This document shows positions 18,118 to 27,668 of a stretch of 64,000 nucleotides of DNA, piece by piece. Both the position numbers and the translations under genes were made by a program. Below the pieces are notes generated by a model. The model was not told the origin of the DNA. It worked only from the letters and a program-made list of their open reading frames with translations, and made no database searches. Positions within the stretch are counted from its first letter, which is position 1, and every line of letters begins with the position of its first letter. Where the stretch lies: positions 558,001-622,000 of the forward strand of contig NZ_JARNTX010000002.1 of NCBI RefSeq assembly GCF_029433095.1, given 5' to 3'. The DNA is from Hymenobacter sp. YC55 (GTDB lineage Bacteria; Bacteroidota; Bacteroidia; Cytophagales; Hymenobacteraceae).

Positions 18118-19611
18118 CTACGCCGGCCGCAGGGGGCGTTTTTCCAGAATCAGGTTGGTGCGGAAAGTGTTGAGGCTTTCCTCTAGGCCTACGGGGTAGG
18201 TATGCGGATTTAGGAACCGGCGGATGCTGGAGTCGAGGCTCTGCACTTCGCGCTGGGCGTGGGCACGGCTTTCGGCCAAGGTAGGCAGGTCGAGTATGCG
18301 GCGGCCCTGGCGGAACACGGGCTCCAACAGTTCCCGGAAGTTGGTGGAGCGGATAGGACGGCGGCGCGTTGGGTCCAGCGGGTCTACGATGGTGAGTTGC
18401 TCGGGCAGAGGCTCGGTGGTATTGTAGAGCATGTCGGCGCGGGGGTGGCCCTTGTCGTTGAGGTAGCGCCGCACTTGCAAGATGCCGGGGATGCTGGTTT
18501 TGGCGAGCTGCTCGGAAAGCTTCAGGGTGAAGTCCCAAGCCGTATTGTCGGCGTTGCGCAACGCGGCCAGCTTGTACACGCCGCCAAGCGCGGCTTGGTT
18601 GTAGGCCGTAACCAGCTGCGTACCAATACCCCATGTGTCGATACGGGCGCCTTGCAGCTTGAGGCTGGTAATGAGGTTCTCTTCGAGGTCGTTGCTGGCT
18701 ACGATGCGCGTCTTGGGGAAGCCAGCTTCATCGAGCAGCGCACGGGCTTCGCGGCTCAGGTAAGCCAAGTCGCCAGAGTCGAGGCGGATACCACCTAGCT
18801 CGTGGCCGTTGGCCCGCATCTGACGCGCCACACTGATGGCATGCCGCACGCCTTCCAGCGTGTCGTAGGTATCCACCAGAAACACCGAATCATCGGGGAA
18901 GGCATTGGCGTAGGCGGCAAAGGCCGTTGGCTCGTCCTCGAAAGCCATTACCCAGCTGTGCGCGTGGGTGCCCTTCACCGGAATGCCGTAGCGCTGCCCA
19001 GCCAGCACGTTCGACGTGGCATCGACGCCACCCAGGTACGCGGCGCGGCTGGCGCCTAAGCCACCATCAAAGCCTTGAGCCCGGCGCAACCCAAACTCCA
19101 GCACCTGGTCGGTAGGGCCTGCGGCCTCGCGGATGCGGGCGGCTTTGGTGGCAATCAACGTCTGGAAGTTAACCAGCGTCAGCAAGGCCGTTTCCAGCAG
19201 CTGCGCCTGCAACAGAGGCCCGCGCACCCGAATTAGTGGCTCATTGCCGAACACTACGGTGCCTTCGGCAATGGCTTCCACGTCGCAGGTAAACTTCAAG
19301 TCGCGCAGATACTGTAGAAAGTCGGTGGGGAACAGGGTCGCGCCTTGGCTGCCTTTCAAGCTACCGAGGTAAGCTAGATCATCTTCCGAGAAACGAAAAT
19401 TCTCCAGCCAATCGACGGCCAGCGCCAAACCAGCCGCTACGGCGTAGCCGCCCTCAAACGGAGCTTTCCGGAAGTAAAGGTGAAACACGGCTTCCCGGTC
19501 CTGCATGCCTTGCTGCCAGTAGCCATAGGCCATGGTCAGTTGGTAGAGGTCGGTAAGGAGGCTGAGCGAGGGCGTGTAGAGGCCCGATAGGGGAGCAGGA
19601 TTCATCGGCAT
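18118..19611 (-). CDS. pncB: Nicotinate phosphoribosyltransferase
   Basis: Salvages nicotinate to nicotinate mononucleotide for NAD synthesis. The protein has 497 residues from the ATG at 19,611 (MPMNPAP); the ATG two codons on is equally possible. The frame is open 66 bases upstream but that part overlaps a likely promoter. Landmarks are LLTDLYQLTMAYGYW near the N-terminus, FGLRRAQGFDG, GTHAHSWVMAF with the family histidines, and GGIRLDSGDLAYLS. It is transcribed divergently from the M28 peptidase gene. Confidence 0.92.
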   Translation of the reverse strand: MPMNPAPLSGLYTPSLSLLTDLYQLTMAYGYWQQGMQDREAVFHLYFRKAPFEGGYAVAAGLALAVDWLENFRFSEDDLAYLGSLKGSQGATLFPTDFLQYLRDLKFTCDVEAIAEGTVVFGNEPLIRVRGPLLQAQLLETALLTLVNFQTLIATKAARIREAAGPTDQVLEFGLRRAQGFDGGLGASRAAYLGGVDATSNVLAGQRYGIPVKGTHAHSWVMAFEDEPTAFAAYANAFPDDSVFLVDTYDTLEGVRHAISVARQMRANGHELGGIRLDSGDLAYLSREARALLDEAGFPKTRIVASNDLEENLITSLKLQGARIDTWGIGTQLVTAYNQAALGGVYKLAALRNADNTAWDFTLKLSEQLAKTSIPGILQVRRYLNDKGHPRADMLYNTTEPLPEQLTIVDPLDPTRRRPIRSTNFRELLEPVFRQGRRILDLPTLAESRAHAQREVQSLDSSIRRFLNPHTYPVGLEESLNTFRTNLILEKRPLRPA

Positions 19612-19628
19612 AAACAACAAGTGGTGCC

Positions 19629-19636
19629 CCAAGGTA
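19629..19636 (-). promoter_or_regulatory. Candidate -7 element of pncB
   Basis: Minus strand TACCTTGG, one mismatch from TAnnTTTG, 18-24 bases before the two possible ATG codons of pncB. It supports a short leader and a start no further upstream than 19,611. Confidence 0.35.
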
Positions 19637-19762
19637 CGGGGAGTAACTATATTGGCGCCTACCTGTTTCGCCTGCAAGCTGCACCGGTCTACCTTTAGCG
19701 CCGCGTCGGCCCCTGACAGGCGGAAATTTACCGGTGAAGTTCAGGCTTGAGAGTCTAGCAAT

Positions 19763-21094
19763 ATGAAACACGTTTTAACACTTCTGGCCTGGGCCGGTAT
19801 GGTGCCAGCGGCTTTCGGGCAAGGGCAACTTGCCAAAGTCACCATCTCAGGAGCCACCGTTGAGCGGGTGGAGAGAACCTTAGCGGCCGATGCCATGCAG
19901 GGTCGAGCGCTAGGTACCATGGCGCCGCAGGCAGCGCGTTTCCTGGCCGCCGAATTCAAACGAATCGGGCTGAAGCCGTTGCCCGGCCAGACTTCGTTTG
20001 GGCAGTCATTCAAGGTGTATGAAACCCGCACGGTACAGGTGCGGGCGGTGCTCAACAAGGTGCCGGTAGCAGCAGAAAACGTGCTGCTCCTGTCCGGTCA
20101 GCCCCAACTGCGCTGGACCAATAGCCCGTCCAATGCGCCCCGCGTAGTACGGGTGGGGCCTGCTGCCGATTTCCGGAAAGAGGTCATGCCGCTGCTCGAA
20201 GCGAAAGAAAACTTGCTGGTGCTTCTCGACCCAGCGCATGCCGAGCGTTTTCAAGCGCAACGCCTGCGCTTCAATCAAAACGGACGATTCAGCCTCAGCC
20301 AGCCGAATCCTACAGCAGTAGTGCTTGTGCTGCTAGCGGCGCCCCTGCCCGCGGCTCTCACGTTTCAGGTGGACGGTACCACCCGCATCAAAGAGTTGGA
20401 AGCGCAGAATGTAGCGGGCATGTTGCCAGGCCAAGACAAAGCCAAGGCTCCCGAACAAGTGGTTTTCTGTGCACACTACGACCATATTGGCATCCAACCC
20501 GCTGTGGCCGGCGACTCCATTGCCAATGGCGCCAACGACAATGCCAGCGGCACCACCGCCGTGGTGGCGCTAGCCGAGTATTATGCACAGCAAAAGAGCA
20601 ATGCCCGCACCCTGGTTTTTGTAGCTTTTACTGGCGAGGAAGTAGGAAGTCTAGGAGCCCAGTACTTCAACCAGCAAGTGGAGGCCAAGCAGATAGTAGC
20701 CGCTTTCAACCTCGAAATGCTCGGCCAGCGGTCTAAGTTTGGGCCGGGCACAGCTTTCATCACCGGCTTCGACAAGTCCGACTTTGGCGCTATTCTGCAG
20801 CGCAATTTGCGGGGCACCCCGTTTCGGCTCGAACCCGACCCGTACCCAGAACTAAACTTGTTCTACCAATCCGATAATGCCACGTTGGCCCGGGTGGGTA
20901 TTCCGGCTCATACCATCAGTACTGCGCAGCTGCCTACTGATAAGTTCTACCACTCGGTTGATGACGAAATTCAGACCCTAGACTTGGCTAACCTCTGCAC
21001 AGTTGTTGAAGCTATAGCACGTAGTGCCAGTAGCATCATCAGCGGTCAGGATACACCCACGCGTATAGCAGCAGAAGATAGTGCCACCCGCTAG
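19763..21094 (+). CDS. M28-family zinc aminopeptidase, secreted
   Basis: A 443-residue exported metallopeptidase. The signal peptide is MKHVLTLLAWAGMVPAAFGQ. The zinc site of family M28 is readable: His and Asp in HYDHIG, Asp in NGANDNASGT, the catalytic Glu pair in FTGEEVGS, an acidic ligand in NLEMLG (usually Asp, here Glu) and the last His in KFYHSVDDE. A PA-type insert (residues about 90-200) separates the N-terminal part from the peptidase core. It probably trims peptides in the periplasm. It is followed after 74 bases by a DUF1345 gene. Confidence 0.88.
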   Translation: MKHVLTLLAWAGMVPAAFGQGQLAKVTISGATVERVERTLAADAMQGRALGTMAPQAARFLAAEFKRIGLKPLPGQTSFGQSFKVYETRTVQVRAVLNKVPVAAENVLLLSGQPQLRWTNSPSNAPRVVRVGPAADFRKEVMPLLEAKENLLVLLDPAHAERFQAQRLRFNQNGRFSLSQPNPTAVVLVLLAAPLPAALTFQVDGTTRIKELEAQNVAGMLPGQDKAKAPEQVVFCAHYDHIGIQPAVAGDSIANGANDNASGTTAVVALAEYYAQQKSNARTLVFVAFTGEEVGSLGAQYFNQQVEAKQIVAAFNLEMLGQRSKFGPGTAFITGFDKSDFGAILQRNLRGTPFRLEPDPYPELNLFYQSDNATLARVGIPAHTISTAQLPTDKFYHSVDDEIQTLDLANLCTVVEAIARSASSIISGQDTPTRIAAEDSATR

Positions 21095-21168
21095 CAGGCA
21101 AGGCCTCCTTAGCGGGCTTCGCCTTAGGAAGTTCGTAGTTCACCTTCTCCAACTCGGTTGGTTGCCGT

Positions 21169-21861
21169 ATGCCTCGCTCCACACCCGCTACCCCTCCAAC
21201 GCTGTTGCACCGCCTTGGCTTATTGCCTACCTGGTTGCGTCTATCGTTGGGCTTGGTGCCGGCAGCAGCTGCGTTCGTGCTTAGCCCGGTTTCCTGGCAT
21301 TCCATGACGCGTCTGATCACTGCCTGGGATGCCTTTTCGCTGACAAACTTGGGGCTAGCCTGGAGCATAATTGCAAGCGCGGAAGTGAACCACATTCGGC
21401 GCATTGTAGCGCGCGAAGACCCTGGCCGCCACCTTGTCTTCGTCCTGGTACTGGTGGCTGCGAGCAGCAGCCTATTAGCGGTCATCTACCTGCTTTCCTC
21501 GGTGCATGTTATAACCAAGGGCTACACACAATATTTGCACGTCGGATTGGCAATTGTGGGCGTAATGCTGAGTTGGCTACTTGTGCATACGATGTTTACG
21601 CTTCGCTACGCGCATATTTTTTATGGGGAGGGCGCCGGAAAGAGAGAAGGCGGACTACAGTTTCCGGGGGAGGAAAAAGAGCCTGATTACTTCGACTTTG
21701 CTTACTTCTCGTTTGTCGTGGGCATGACCGCCCAAACGGCCGACATCAGTATCACAAGCCAAAAGCTAAGACGACTTGCTTTACTTCATGGGTTGCTTTC
21801 CTTTGGCTTTAACACTGTAGTGGTAGCCCTCTCTATCAGTGGTCTAGCCGTGCTAATCTAA
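21169..21861 (+). CDS. DUF1345 membrane protein
   Basis: A 230-residue inner-membrane protein with about five hydrophobic segments. The block TLRYAHIFYGE, GGLQFPGEEKEPDYFDFAYFSFVVGMTAQTADI and the closing LLHGLLSFGFNTVVVALSI is characteristic of DUF1345. Function is unknown. The start ATG follows directly on a C-rich leader. Confidence 0.88.
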   Translation: MPRSTPATPPTLLHRLGLLPTWLRLSLGLVPAAAAFVLSPVSWHSMTRLITAWDAFSLTNLGLAWSIIASAEVNHIRRIVAREDPGRHLVFVLVLVAASSSLLAVIYLLSSVHVITKGYTQYLHVGLAIVGVMLSWLLVHTMFTLRYAHIFYGEGAGKREGGLQFPGEEKEPDYFDFAYFSFVVGMTAQTADISITSQKLRRLALLHGLLSFGFNTVVVALSISGLAVLI

Positions 21862-22120
21862 TAGAGCGAAGCGCTAGTTTGCATACGACACACCAGCCCA
21901 CCTGAGGCCTGCGGATACTTTAGAGAGCCTAATATAATTCCTGTATAAATATAATTATTTTGATGGTGCTAAATCGTAAAGCACACTTAAAAACTGCGGT
22001 TTTTATTTTGAGTGACCTTAAAAAATTACAAACGTAGATGTGCTACGTTTAGCAACAGTTAAGCCCTCGAAGTAACTCGAAGAGAGTTCTGAGTAGGTAA
22101 GGACTACAGAATGCCTGCTG

Positions 22121-22492
22121 TTAAGCGGCAAAGAGCTGACGAGTAGACTGCAAGTTGCGGCAATACAAAGAGGCGTCGAGCAGCGTGGCTAGAATAGTGG
22201 GCTGCGCTGAAGCTGGTAGTTGCAACACAGCTTGCTGTGTATCGTGCTCTAAATGGCACAGAATTAACTGAATATGCTGGTGGCGCAACCGGACGCAGAA
22301 ATCTCCTAAGAGCTGGATAATAGCTTCCGATGGATGGTGAAATTCGCTGCAGTCCACCCATACGTTGATTTTGCCACTGTCTCGGGCGCGCTGCAAAGCT
22401 CGTTGCAAGGCTTCTGGCTCGATGCTATGCTGCTCGTCAGTCAGAATTAGTAAATAGCTGTCAGGCAGAATCTCCCGATATACGTTCATCAT
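22121..22492 (-). CDS. STAS-like protein
   Basis: A 123-residue protein with alternating strands and helices (SYLLILTDEQ, EALQRALQRARDSGKINVWVDCSEF, AIIQLLGDFCVRLRHQHIQLILCHL) that fits a STAS-type or anti-sigma-antagonist-like fold. The Ser/Thr normally phosphorylated after the DCS motif region is not obvious. Two adjacent ATG codons start the frame; the first is used. No partner kinase or phosphatase gene is nearby. Confidence 0.55.
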   Translation of the reverse strand: MMNVYREILPDSYLLILTDEQHSIEPEALQRALQRARDSGKINVWVDCSEFHHPSEAIIQLLGDFCVRLRHQHIQLILCHLEHDTQQAVLQLPASAQPTILATLLDASLYCRNLQSTRQLFAA

Positions 22493-22918
22493 GGCTAGAA
22501 GCTTAATAAACCAAGTTTCGGCGAAGCCTTTACTAAAGCAGAATTTGGTTTGTGCTATCAGTGAAGGTGTTATGATGACTGCTGCCTATTTCGCTGTCAT
22601 TACTACCATTTTCTATCCTCACCTCTACAACAGACCTTTCACTAATACTGTAAAGCTACAATATTCATAAATAGCAAGCTATAAGTTTAAATACTGATTC
22701 TATCGGTGAGATTAATACTTATTTCAGTATAGTTGACTGTGCTTACCTGGGACGAAGGTAGTGGGTGATATCGATATGCCTGAAAGCACCGTATACCCAT
22801 GGCTTATTAGCTAAGGGTTGATATGAAATGTTAACTCTACTTCTTTAGCTAAAGTGTTTGCTGCTGCAACCGCTTGCCTCCTTGCTGTTACTTTGTTTTC
22901 TCCTACGTTCTTGCCGCT
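22493..22918. other. Divergent intergenic region before the response regulator
   Basis: About 430 bases, rather AT-rich, between the divergently read STAS-like gene and the response regulator. No protein-like frame. An imperfect inverted repeat built on TTAGCTAA lies at about 22,803-22,855. No exact TAnnTTTG element was found. Confidence 0.45.
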
Positions 22919-23572
22919 ATGATCCGAGTTTTGCTAACTGACGACCACACTATCTTGCGCGACGGTATTCGGGCATTGCTTAGTATGCAGTCCGATTTAG
23001 AGGTGGTGGGCGAAGCCAGCAACGGTCAGGAGCTGCTCGACTTGTTGGCTGTGACCCCTACCGACGTTGTTTTGATGGACATCAACATGCCCGTCATGGA
23101 CGGTTTTGCTACCATGGAGCACTTGCGCGAGCAATACCCCGAGGTGCGAGTGCTGGTACTCTCCATGCTCAACCACGAAAACTACGTGCACCGCATGATA
23201 GAAGCGGGCGCCACTGGTTACGTGCTGAAAAATGCCGACATCGCCGAGATTACCTACGGTATCCGGACGGTAGCAAGTGGCAGGCCCTTTCTATGTACTG
23301 AGATTGGGATGGATATGCTCTTCAAGATAGTGCGCAACACAACCTCCCCAACCGACACAGTTCGCCCCAGATCCGGCGACCTATCGAAGCGAGAATTGGA
23401 AGTGCTCCGCCTTATCTCGGAGGGCATGACCAACGCCGAAATAGCCGACAAGCTGTTCACCAGCAAGCGCACCATCGAGACGCACCGCCAAAACATTATC
23501 GAGAAGACGCAGGCAAAGAACACGGCAGCACTTATCAAGTACGCCGTATCCAATGGCTTGCTGGGTGAGTAA
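22919..23572 (+). CDS. NarL/FixJ-type response regulator
   Basis: A 218-residue two-domain regulator. The receiver domain opens IRVLLTDDHTILRDGIRALL, with the acidic pair DD near residue 9, phospho-acceptor Asp in VLMDINMPVMDG near residue 56 and Lys in YVLKNAD. The C-terminal LuxR-type HTH is clear: LSKRELEVLRLISEGMTNAE then KLFTSKRTIETHRQNI. The frame is open 45 bases upstream, but the ATG at 22,919 directly precedes the receiver. No histidine kinase gene adjoins it, so it is an orphan in this window. Confidence 0.92.
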   Translation: MIRVLLTDDHTILRDGIRALLSMQSDLEVVGEASNGQELLDLLAVTPTDVVLMDINMPVMDGFATMEHLREQYPEVRVLVLSMLNHENYVHRMIEAGATGYVLKNADIAEITYGIRTVASGRPFLCTEIGMDMLFKIVRNTTSPTDTVRPRSGDLSKRELEVLRLISEGMTNAEIADKLFTSKRTIETHRQNIIEKTQAKNTAALIKYAVSNGLLGE

Positions 23573-23583
23573 GTTTCTGTCCG

Positions 23584-23943
23584 TTAGCTAGCTGGTATTT
23601 CACCCACGAGCACCTCTGTCGGATACGTGCCGGGTGCGTATTCAAGTTGCTGTCCGAGCCGCTCCACCGCCGATTGAAACGATTCTTTGGCTGTGCCGAA
23701 GCCCTGCAACGATTCGGGGGAGTAGTGGTAGTTCCGATAAACTACATCGGGCGTTTCGAGTTTTGCCACTAAACTGGCTGCTTCGTGCTCGGGAATGGAG
23801 GTAGGGCTGCCACGCCACAGAAGCCGATATCCTGGCTCCTGCGCGAGTTCATTCTGCTTGAAGTAAAGCGGTACACCGTCGGGCACGGCATACAAGTACA
23901 CCCGACCACCTTGCGGCGTCGGGCACAAGAAAAGGGATTCCAT
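23584..23943 (-). CDS. Hypothetical protein
   Basis: A 119-residue soluble protein that I do not recognise. It has short strand-like repeats (GGRVYLYAVPDGVPLYFKQNE) and an acidic helix (SFQSAVERLGQQLEY). It converges on the response regulator gene with 11 bases between stops and is the last chromosomal gene before the mobile element. Confidence 0.6.
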   Translation of the reverse strand: MESLFLCPTPQGGRVYLYAVPDGVPLYFKQNELAQEPGYRLLWRGSPTSIPEHEAASLVAKLETPDVVYRNYHYSPESLQGFGTAKESFQSAVERLGQQLEYAPGTYPTEVLVGEIPAS

Positions 23944-24103
23944 TACGGTAAACTAATGTTGCAAAAGGTATTGGTGTGGTACTCAGGGCGTACGGCAGCT
24001 ACGAGGGGACGTAAGCAACCGGTTCTTTGATTAAACGAATTGAATATTAATATTCCAACTCACCAAATTAATTATTTCGACTATAGGATAAATGCAAAAA
24101 AAT

Positions 24104-24130
24104 ACCCTCTCTGCTGACAGCAAAGAGGGT
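24104..24130 (-). terminator. Original chromosomal terminator of the tRNA-Arg locus
   Basis: Arms ACCCTCTCTGCTG and CAGCAAAGAGGGT pair with one mismatch; on the minus strand a T-rich run follows. It lies just beyond the 3' end of the displaced tRNA remnant, in the position where the terminator of the tRNA gene would have been before integration. Confidence 0.75.
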
Positions 24131-24134
24131 GGTA

Positions 24135-24206
24135 AGTAGCCCCGGCGAGAATCGAACTCACATCTAAAGTTTAGGAAACCCTTATTCTATCCGTTGAACT
24201 ACGGGG
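24135..24206. repeat. Left attachment site: displaced tRNA-Arg copy
   Basis: This 72-base sequence is identical to 47,168-47,239. It holds all but the first two bases of tRNA-Arg(CCT), read on the minus strand. The next two bases are TT instead of GG, so the acceptor stem is broken, and there is no TAnnTTTG element before it. It is best read as the att site left at the far end of an element that integrated into the tRNA gene, not as a working tRNA. Confidence 0.92.
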
Positions 24207-24278
24207 AATGGGTAAAAAACTGATTTTAAGGCTTTTATTAAGAAGTGTAAAAGCTTATTTTAGAATTTTTGGAGCCAT

Positions 24279-24298
24279 TGTTTTACCATTGTTTTACT
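24279..24298. repeat. Tandem TGTTTTACCATT repeats near the left end
   Basis: One full copy of TGTTTTACCATT (24,279-24,290) followed directly by a second, shorter copy TGTTTTACT (24,290-24,298). The same unit occurs as two tandem copies at 47,060-47,082 near the other end. Position just inside both att sites suggests arm-type binding sites for the recombinase. Confidence 0.5.
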
Positions 24299-24328
24299 CT
24301 TTTTAAGAAGTGAAGAGTAGATTCAGCC

Positions 24329-25519
24329 ATGAAATCTGTCTCTGTAGTCCTTTGGAAACGTCATAAAAATGACCGATATGGTGTGCTGCGCTTGCGGGTC
24401 ATTGATGACCGAAAAGCTAGTTACAAATCATTGGGCATCAAGGTTCTTACTACTCATTGGAATGAACGGAGCCAGCGGGTACGCAAAATCGAAGGGACGG
24501 ATTACGAGCAAATTAATCAGCGAATCGAAGAAAAGCTGGCGGAGCTGGGGACAGTAGATAACGTCGCGGCAAAGGTGTCTGGCAGTAAGGACAGCTTTTT
24601 AGAGTACGCCGAACATTATATCACCACTATCACCACCTACGGGAGTCGGGTGAAGTACGAGGTGGTGCTGAATAAGCTTAAGAAGTACCGCTCGCAGGTG
24701 TTGTTCGCCGACCTGACCCCCAGTTTCATCCGCAGGCTACATGCTCATTTAGCGGATTCCCTCAGCCAGAACACCGCCAACCACTACATGAAGCTGTACC
24801 AGCATCTGGTGAACATGGCAATCCGGGAGCAGCAGTACAGCTACACTGTACACCCTTTCCTGACTATCAAATACAAGAAAGAACGGCGGCAGACTGAGTG
24901 CATGACCGAAGACGAGTTAGCCGCGCTGGTGCGCGTAGAAGTGCCTCAACGGTTGCTCCATGCCCGCCGGGTGTTTCTATTCCAACTCTTCGCAGCTGGT
25001 ATGCGGGTAAGCGACGTACTGTTGTTGCAGTGGAGTAATGTATCGGGGTATTACCTGAGCTACCGGATGTTTAAGACCGGTAAGTTCATGCAAGTATTTC
25101 TCAACTCGAACATGAGAATTCTCTTAGCGGAACATACAGGCAGCAAGCGCGAGCCAAGAGGCTTCATATTTGATTTCCTCGACGCCGAGAAGTTTCCCGC
25201 GGCGATAAGCTCAAGTTTAGTGAGTGAGGAGCAGTATAAGCTTATGCACCACGCCAAAGTAGTTTACAACCGCCACTTAAAGGAGCTTCAGGCGTTGGCA
25301 GGTATTAAAACCAACCTTACGGCGCATATCCCTCGTCACACCTATACCAACCTGCTGCTTACCGACCGAGGAAGTTACGACGTTTACGATATTAGCAGGA
25401 GTCTGGGACACAGCTCTTTGCAAGTCACCGAGAAATATATAAGTACGTTCAACCGCGAGCGTGGAAACCACATTAGCAAACAAATTAGTGACCGGTTTAG
25501 TCTTGGTGTAATTCGTTAG
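24329..25519 (+). CDS. Tyrosine recombinase (element integrase)
   Basis: A 396-residue site-specific recombinase of the kind common on Bacteroidota mobile elements. An N-terminal arm-binding part (residues 1-80) is followed by a SAM-like core-binding domain (about 88-180) and the catalytic domain. Catalytic residues are readable: Arg226 in GMRVSDV, His333 and Arg336 in HIPRHTY, His361 in SLGHSS and the nucleophile Tyr370 in TEKYISTF. It lies beside the left att site and most likely drives integration at the tRNA-Arg gene. No excisionase gene is evident next to it. Confidence 0.93.
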   Translation: MKSVSVVLWKRHKNDRYGVLRLRVIDDRKASYKSLGIKVLTTHWNERSQRVRKIEGTDYEQINQRIEEKLAELGTVDNVAAKVSGSKDSFLEYAEHYITTITTYGSRVKYEVVLNKLKKYRSQVLFADLTPSFIRRLHAHLADSLSQNTANHYMKLYQHLVNMAIREQQYSYTVHPFLTIKYKKERRQTECMTEDELAALVRVEVPQRLLHARRVFLFQLFAAGMRVSDVLLLQWSNVSGYYLSYRMFKTGKFMQVFLNSNMRILLAEHTGSKREPRGFIFDFLDAEKFPAAISSSLVSEEQYKLMHHAKVVYNRHLKELQALAGIKTNLTAHIPRHTYTNLLLTDRGSYDVYDISRSLGHSSLQVTEKYISTFNRERGNHISKQISDRFSLGVIR

Positions 25520-25604
25520 TGATTATACTTTGGTGATTCTTAGTATGCGATAACTTTTCACCTTGACTGAGCATTCTTAATTGAGTCGAACAGAGTTTTA
25601 TGTG

Positions 25605-26228
25605 TTATAAACCTTTTTCTATAATGTCCTTTATGTTTTGCATTAGTGATGTAATGTTTTCACTATCGTTGTCTAATCCGATTACTCCCTGAGCTTTGTT
25701 TAGTGAGTCTACTTCTAATTCATTTAATCTAAAAAAATCATAAGTGTATTGTCCCTTGGCGTCTCGTATGAAGTATTTTATAATCTTAATATTGTTGACG
25801 ACTTGGGCATTATATGTTATATGATGGAAATAGTTATCTAGGTTAGGGTGTGCAATTTCGTACGCGTTAGAATTTGTATAATTAGACATTATCGTTGACT
25901 CATCTACAAAGTCAGTTCTCTCTCTTTTTACATTCATATTGCACCTCTTGCAAGATACACTGAGATTTATTTCATCAAATATCAACTTTTTAAACTTGCT
26001 TTTTGGTAAAATGTGCTCAATGTCAAGGACCATACTGAATTCTCCGTCAGTACCCCTTCTGCAATAGCAACACTGTTCATTATTACTACCACGATAGTTA
26101 TCTTTGAACTTTCGTTTTGATGTTTCTAGTAATTTATTTTCCCATATATCACCTCCTTCTCTAATTGCTTTGAATATTTGTTTAATGTCGTTTGCATCTA
26201 GTAAATGTCTAAGGCTATTTAAATTCAT
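25605..26228 (-). CDS. ptuB: PtuB-like HNH endonuclease (Septu)
   Basis: A 207-residue HNH nuclease. The zinc and catalytic motif is CCYC at residues 53-56, DIEHILPKS at 69-77 and SCKRCN at 92-97, the pattern of the HNH proteins paired with AAA ATPases in Septu systems and in some retrons. It begins 20 bases after the end of the ATPase gene on the same strand, so the pair is one unit. In Septu the nuclease acts with PtuA to block phage growth by cutting nucleic acid; that role is inferred. The gene is strongly AT-rich. Confidence 0.8.
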   Translation of the reverse strand: MNLNSLRHLLDANDIKQIFKAIREGGDIWENKLLETSKRKFKDNYRGSNNEQCCYCRRGTDGEFSMVLDIEHILPKSKFKKLIFDEINLSVSCKRCNMNVKRERTDFVDESTIMSNYTNSNAYEIAHPNLDNYFHHITYNAQVVNNIKIIKYFIRDAKGQYTYDFFRLNELEVDSLNKAQGVIGLDNDSENITSLMQNIKDIIEKGL

Positions 26229-26248
26229 GGAAATATAATTTAATGTCC

Positions 26249-27457
26249 TTATTCTCGTATTTTATTGTTGTTATCGTTGTCAAAATTGGTATTGACTTGT
26301 CGAGCCATTCTCCTAACTGATTTTAACACATTCTTTTGCTTTTCATCGTATGAGTCGCGCTCAATTCTATTAATTTCTTCATCAAATTCTGAAAAACTCA
26401 TCTTGCCGTTATTCAAAACGTTAAGTAGTCTGACAAGCCTATCTGATAAAAATCTATTTTGAGGGGTGGCTAAATCAAAAAATTTATAAAATGTTTCCTC
26501 TAAATTAACCACTCTTTTATCTTGCAGTTCAAGATTTGAATTTTCAATCTTGTAGACATATAAATCGTTGATAAGAAGTTCTGCACCATTGACAATAATG
26601 GGTGAATGAGTTGCTATAATTATTCTTGGTTGATATCTATAGAATAAATCTAATAATTTTTTAACGTACTCTTTTTGCCATTTGGGGTGCAAGCTATTTT
26701 CAGGCTCGTCTACGATGATTACAGTATCTCTTGTTATAGTAGAAGATACATAGACTATAGACGTTATCAAAGATAGTTCGCCCGAACTGGCACTCATCAT
26801 TGACATACTTTCACCATTCTTGCTTAAAAAAACATCAATACTGCCTATAGCCCCTATAGCTTTGAGTTCTGCTTCCCATACAAACAATTCAGTAAGAGAA
26901 TAATTATTACTATAAGAATAATCTCCATCTTCAATATCTAACCAAACTGGACTTGTATTTCTGTTAGTAGTGTAATAATCGTTAGAATTGCTCCTACGTA
27001 AATAAGACTCTATAGTGTATGTAATTTTATCAATATCAGATGAAAAGAGTGATGAGCCCATCAACAATGTGTTGTAATTGTCTGATAAAGAATTAATAAA
27101 AACTCCGATTTTTGCATCAAAACCAACATATTCTAAAGTGATTAATGAATTTTTATAAACAAAAAAATCTGCTTTAGCCATATTTATAATAGCGTTTTTT
27201 AAAATTGTACGTGAATGGGTACGACCAGAACGCCATCTCAAGCAATTGAAATGCAAATGTCTTGAATCAAATTTGTCGAATATTGAATTAGCAATAGCTA
27301 TAACGTTCTTTCCATTGCGGAGAAAATGTTTGGATAGTGAATTTAAGAGTGTGCTCTTACCACTGCCATTCTCTCCAACGATTATACTAACATCATCGAT
27401 GGTTGGTGCGTTTTGTAAAATACGTTGTGGAATACCACTTAAATCAATATTTTTCAT
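26249..27457 (-). CDS. ptuA: PtuA-like AAA ATPase (Septu)
   Basis: A 402-residue ABC/SMC-like ATPase. Walker A is GENGSGKST at residues 28-36, the signature-like segment is SASSGELSL near residue 220, Walker B with its glutamates is VIIVDEPENSLHPKW near 245-260, and the His switch is IIATHSPII. This order and the absence of membrane segments fit OLD/PtuA-type defence ATPases. It is followed by an HNH nuclease gene, which makes a Septu assignment likely. It is somewhat shorter than many PtuA proteins. Confidence 0.8.
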   Translation of the reverse strand: MKNIDLSGIPQRILQNAPTIDDVSIIVGENGSGKSTLLNSLSKHFLRNGKNVIAIANSIFDKFDSRHLHFNCLRWRSGRTHSRTILKNAIINMAKADFFVYKNSLITLEYVGFDAKIGVFINSLSDNYNTLLMGSSLFSSDIDKITYTIESYLRRSNSNDYYTTNRNTSPVWLDIEDGDYSYSNNYSLTELFVWEAELKAIGAIGSIDVFLSKNGESMSMMSASSGELSLITSIVYVSSTITRDTVIIVDEPENSLHPKWQKEYVKKLLDLFYRYQPRIIIATHSPIIVNGAELLINDLYVYKIENSNLELQDKRVVNLEETFYKFFDLATPQNRFLSDRLVRLLNVLNNGKMSFSEFDEEINRIERDSYDEKQKNVLKSVRRMARQVNTNFDNDNNNKIRE

Positions 27458-27668
27458 GAAGCTATGCTCTTTAATGCAAAAAAATTAGAGGAAGACGGGT
27501 AATTATTATTTGTGCTGCTGAATATTTTCTGCGGAACTTGTTGACAGCCTAAAAGATACATTAGTTGATAAGATAACAGCGCGTTCACTATTCGGTAAAT
27601 GATATCGAATGCAATGCTTGAATGTATGATTTTATATTAAACTTTATAAAGTATAATCGGATTCACAT

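Noticed and set aside
24135..24206. Second functional tRNA-Arg
   Set aside because: The first two bases of the acceptor stem are TT rather than GG, pairing is lost and no promoter element precedes it; it is the displaced att copy.
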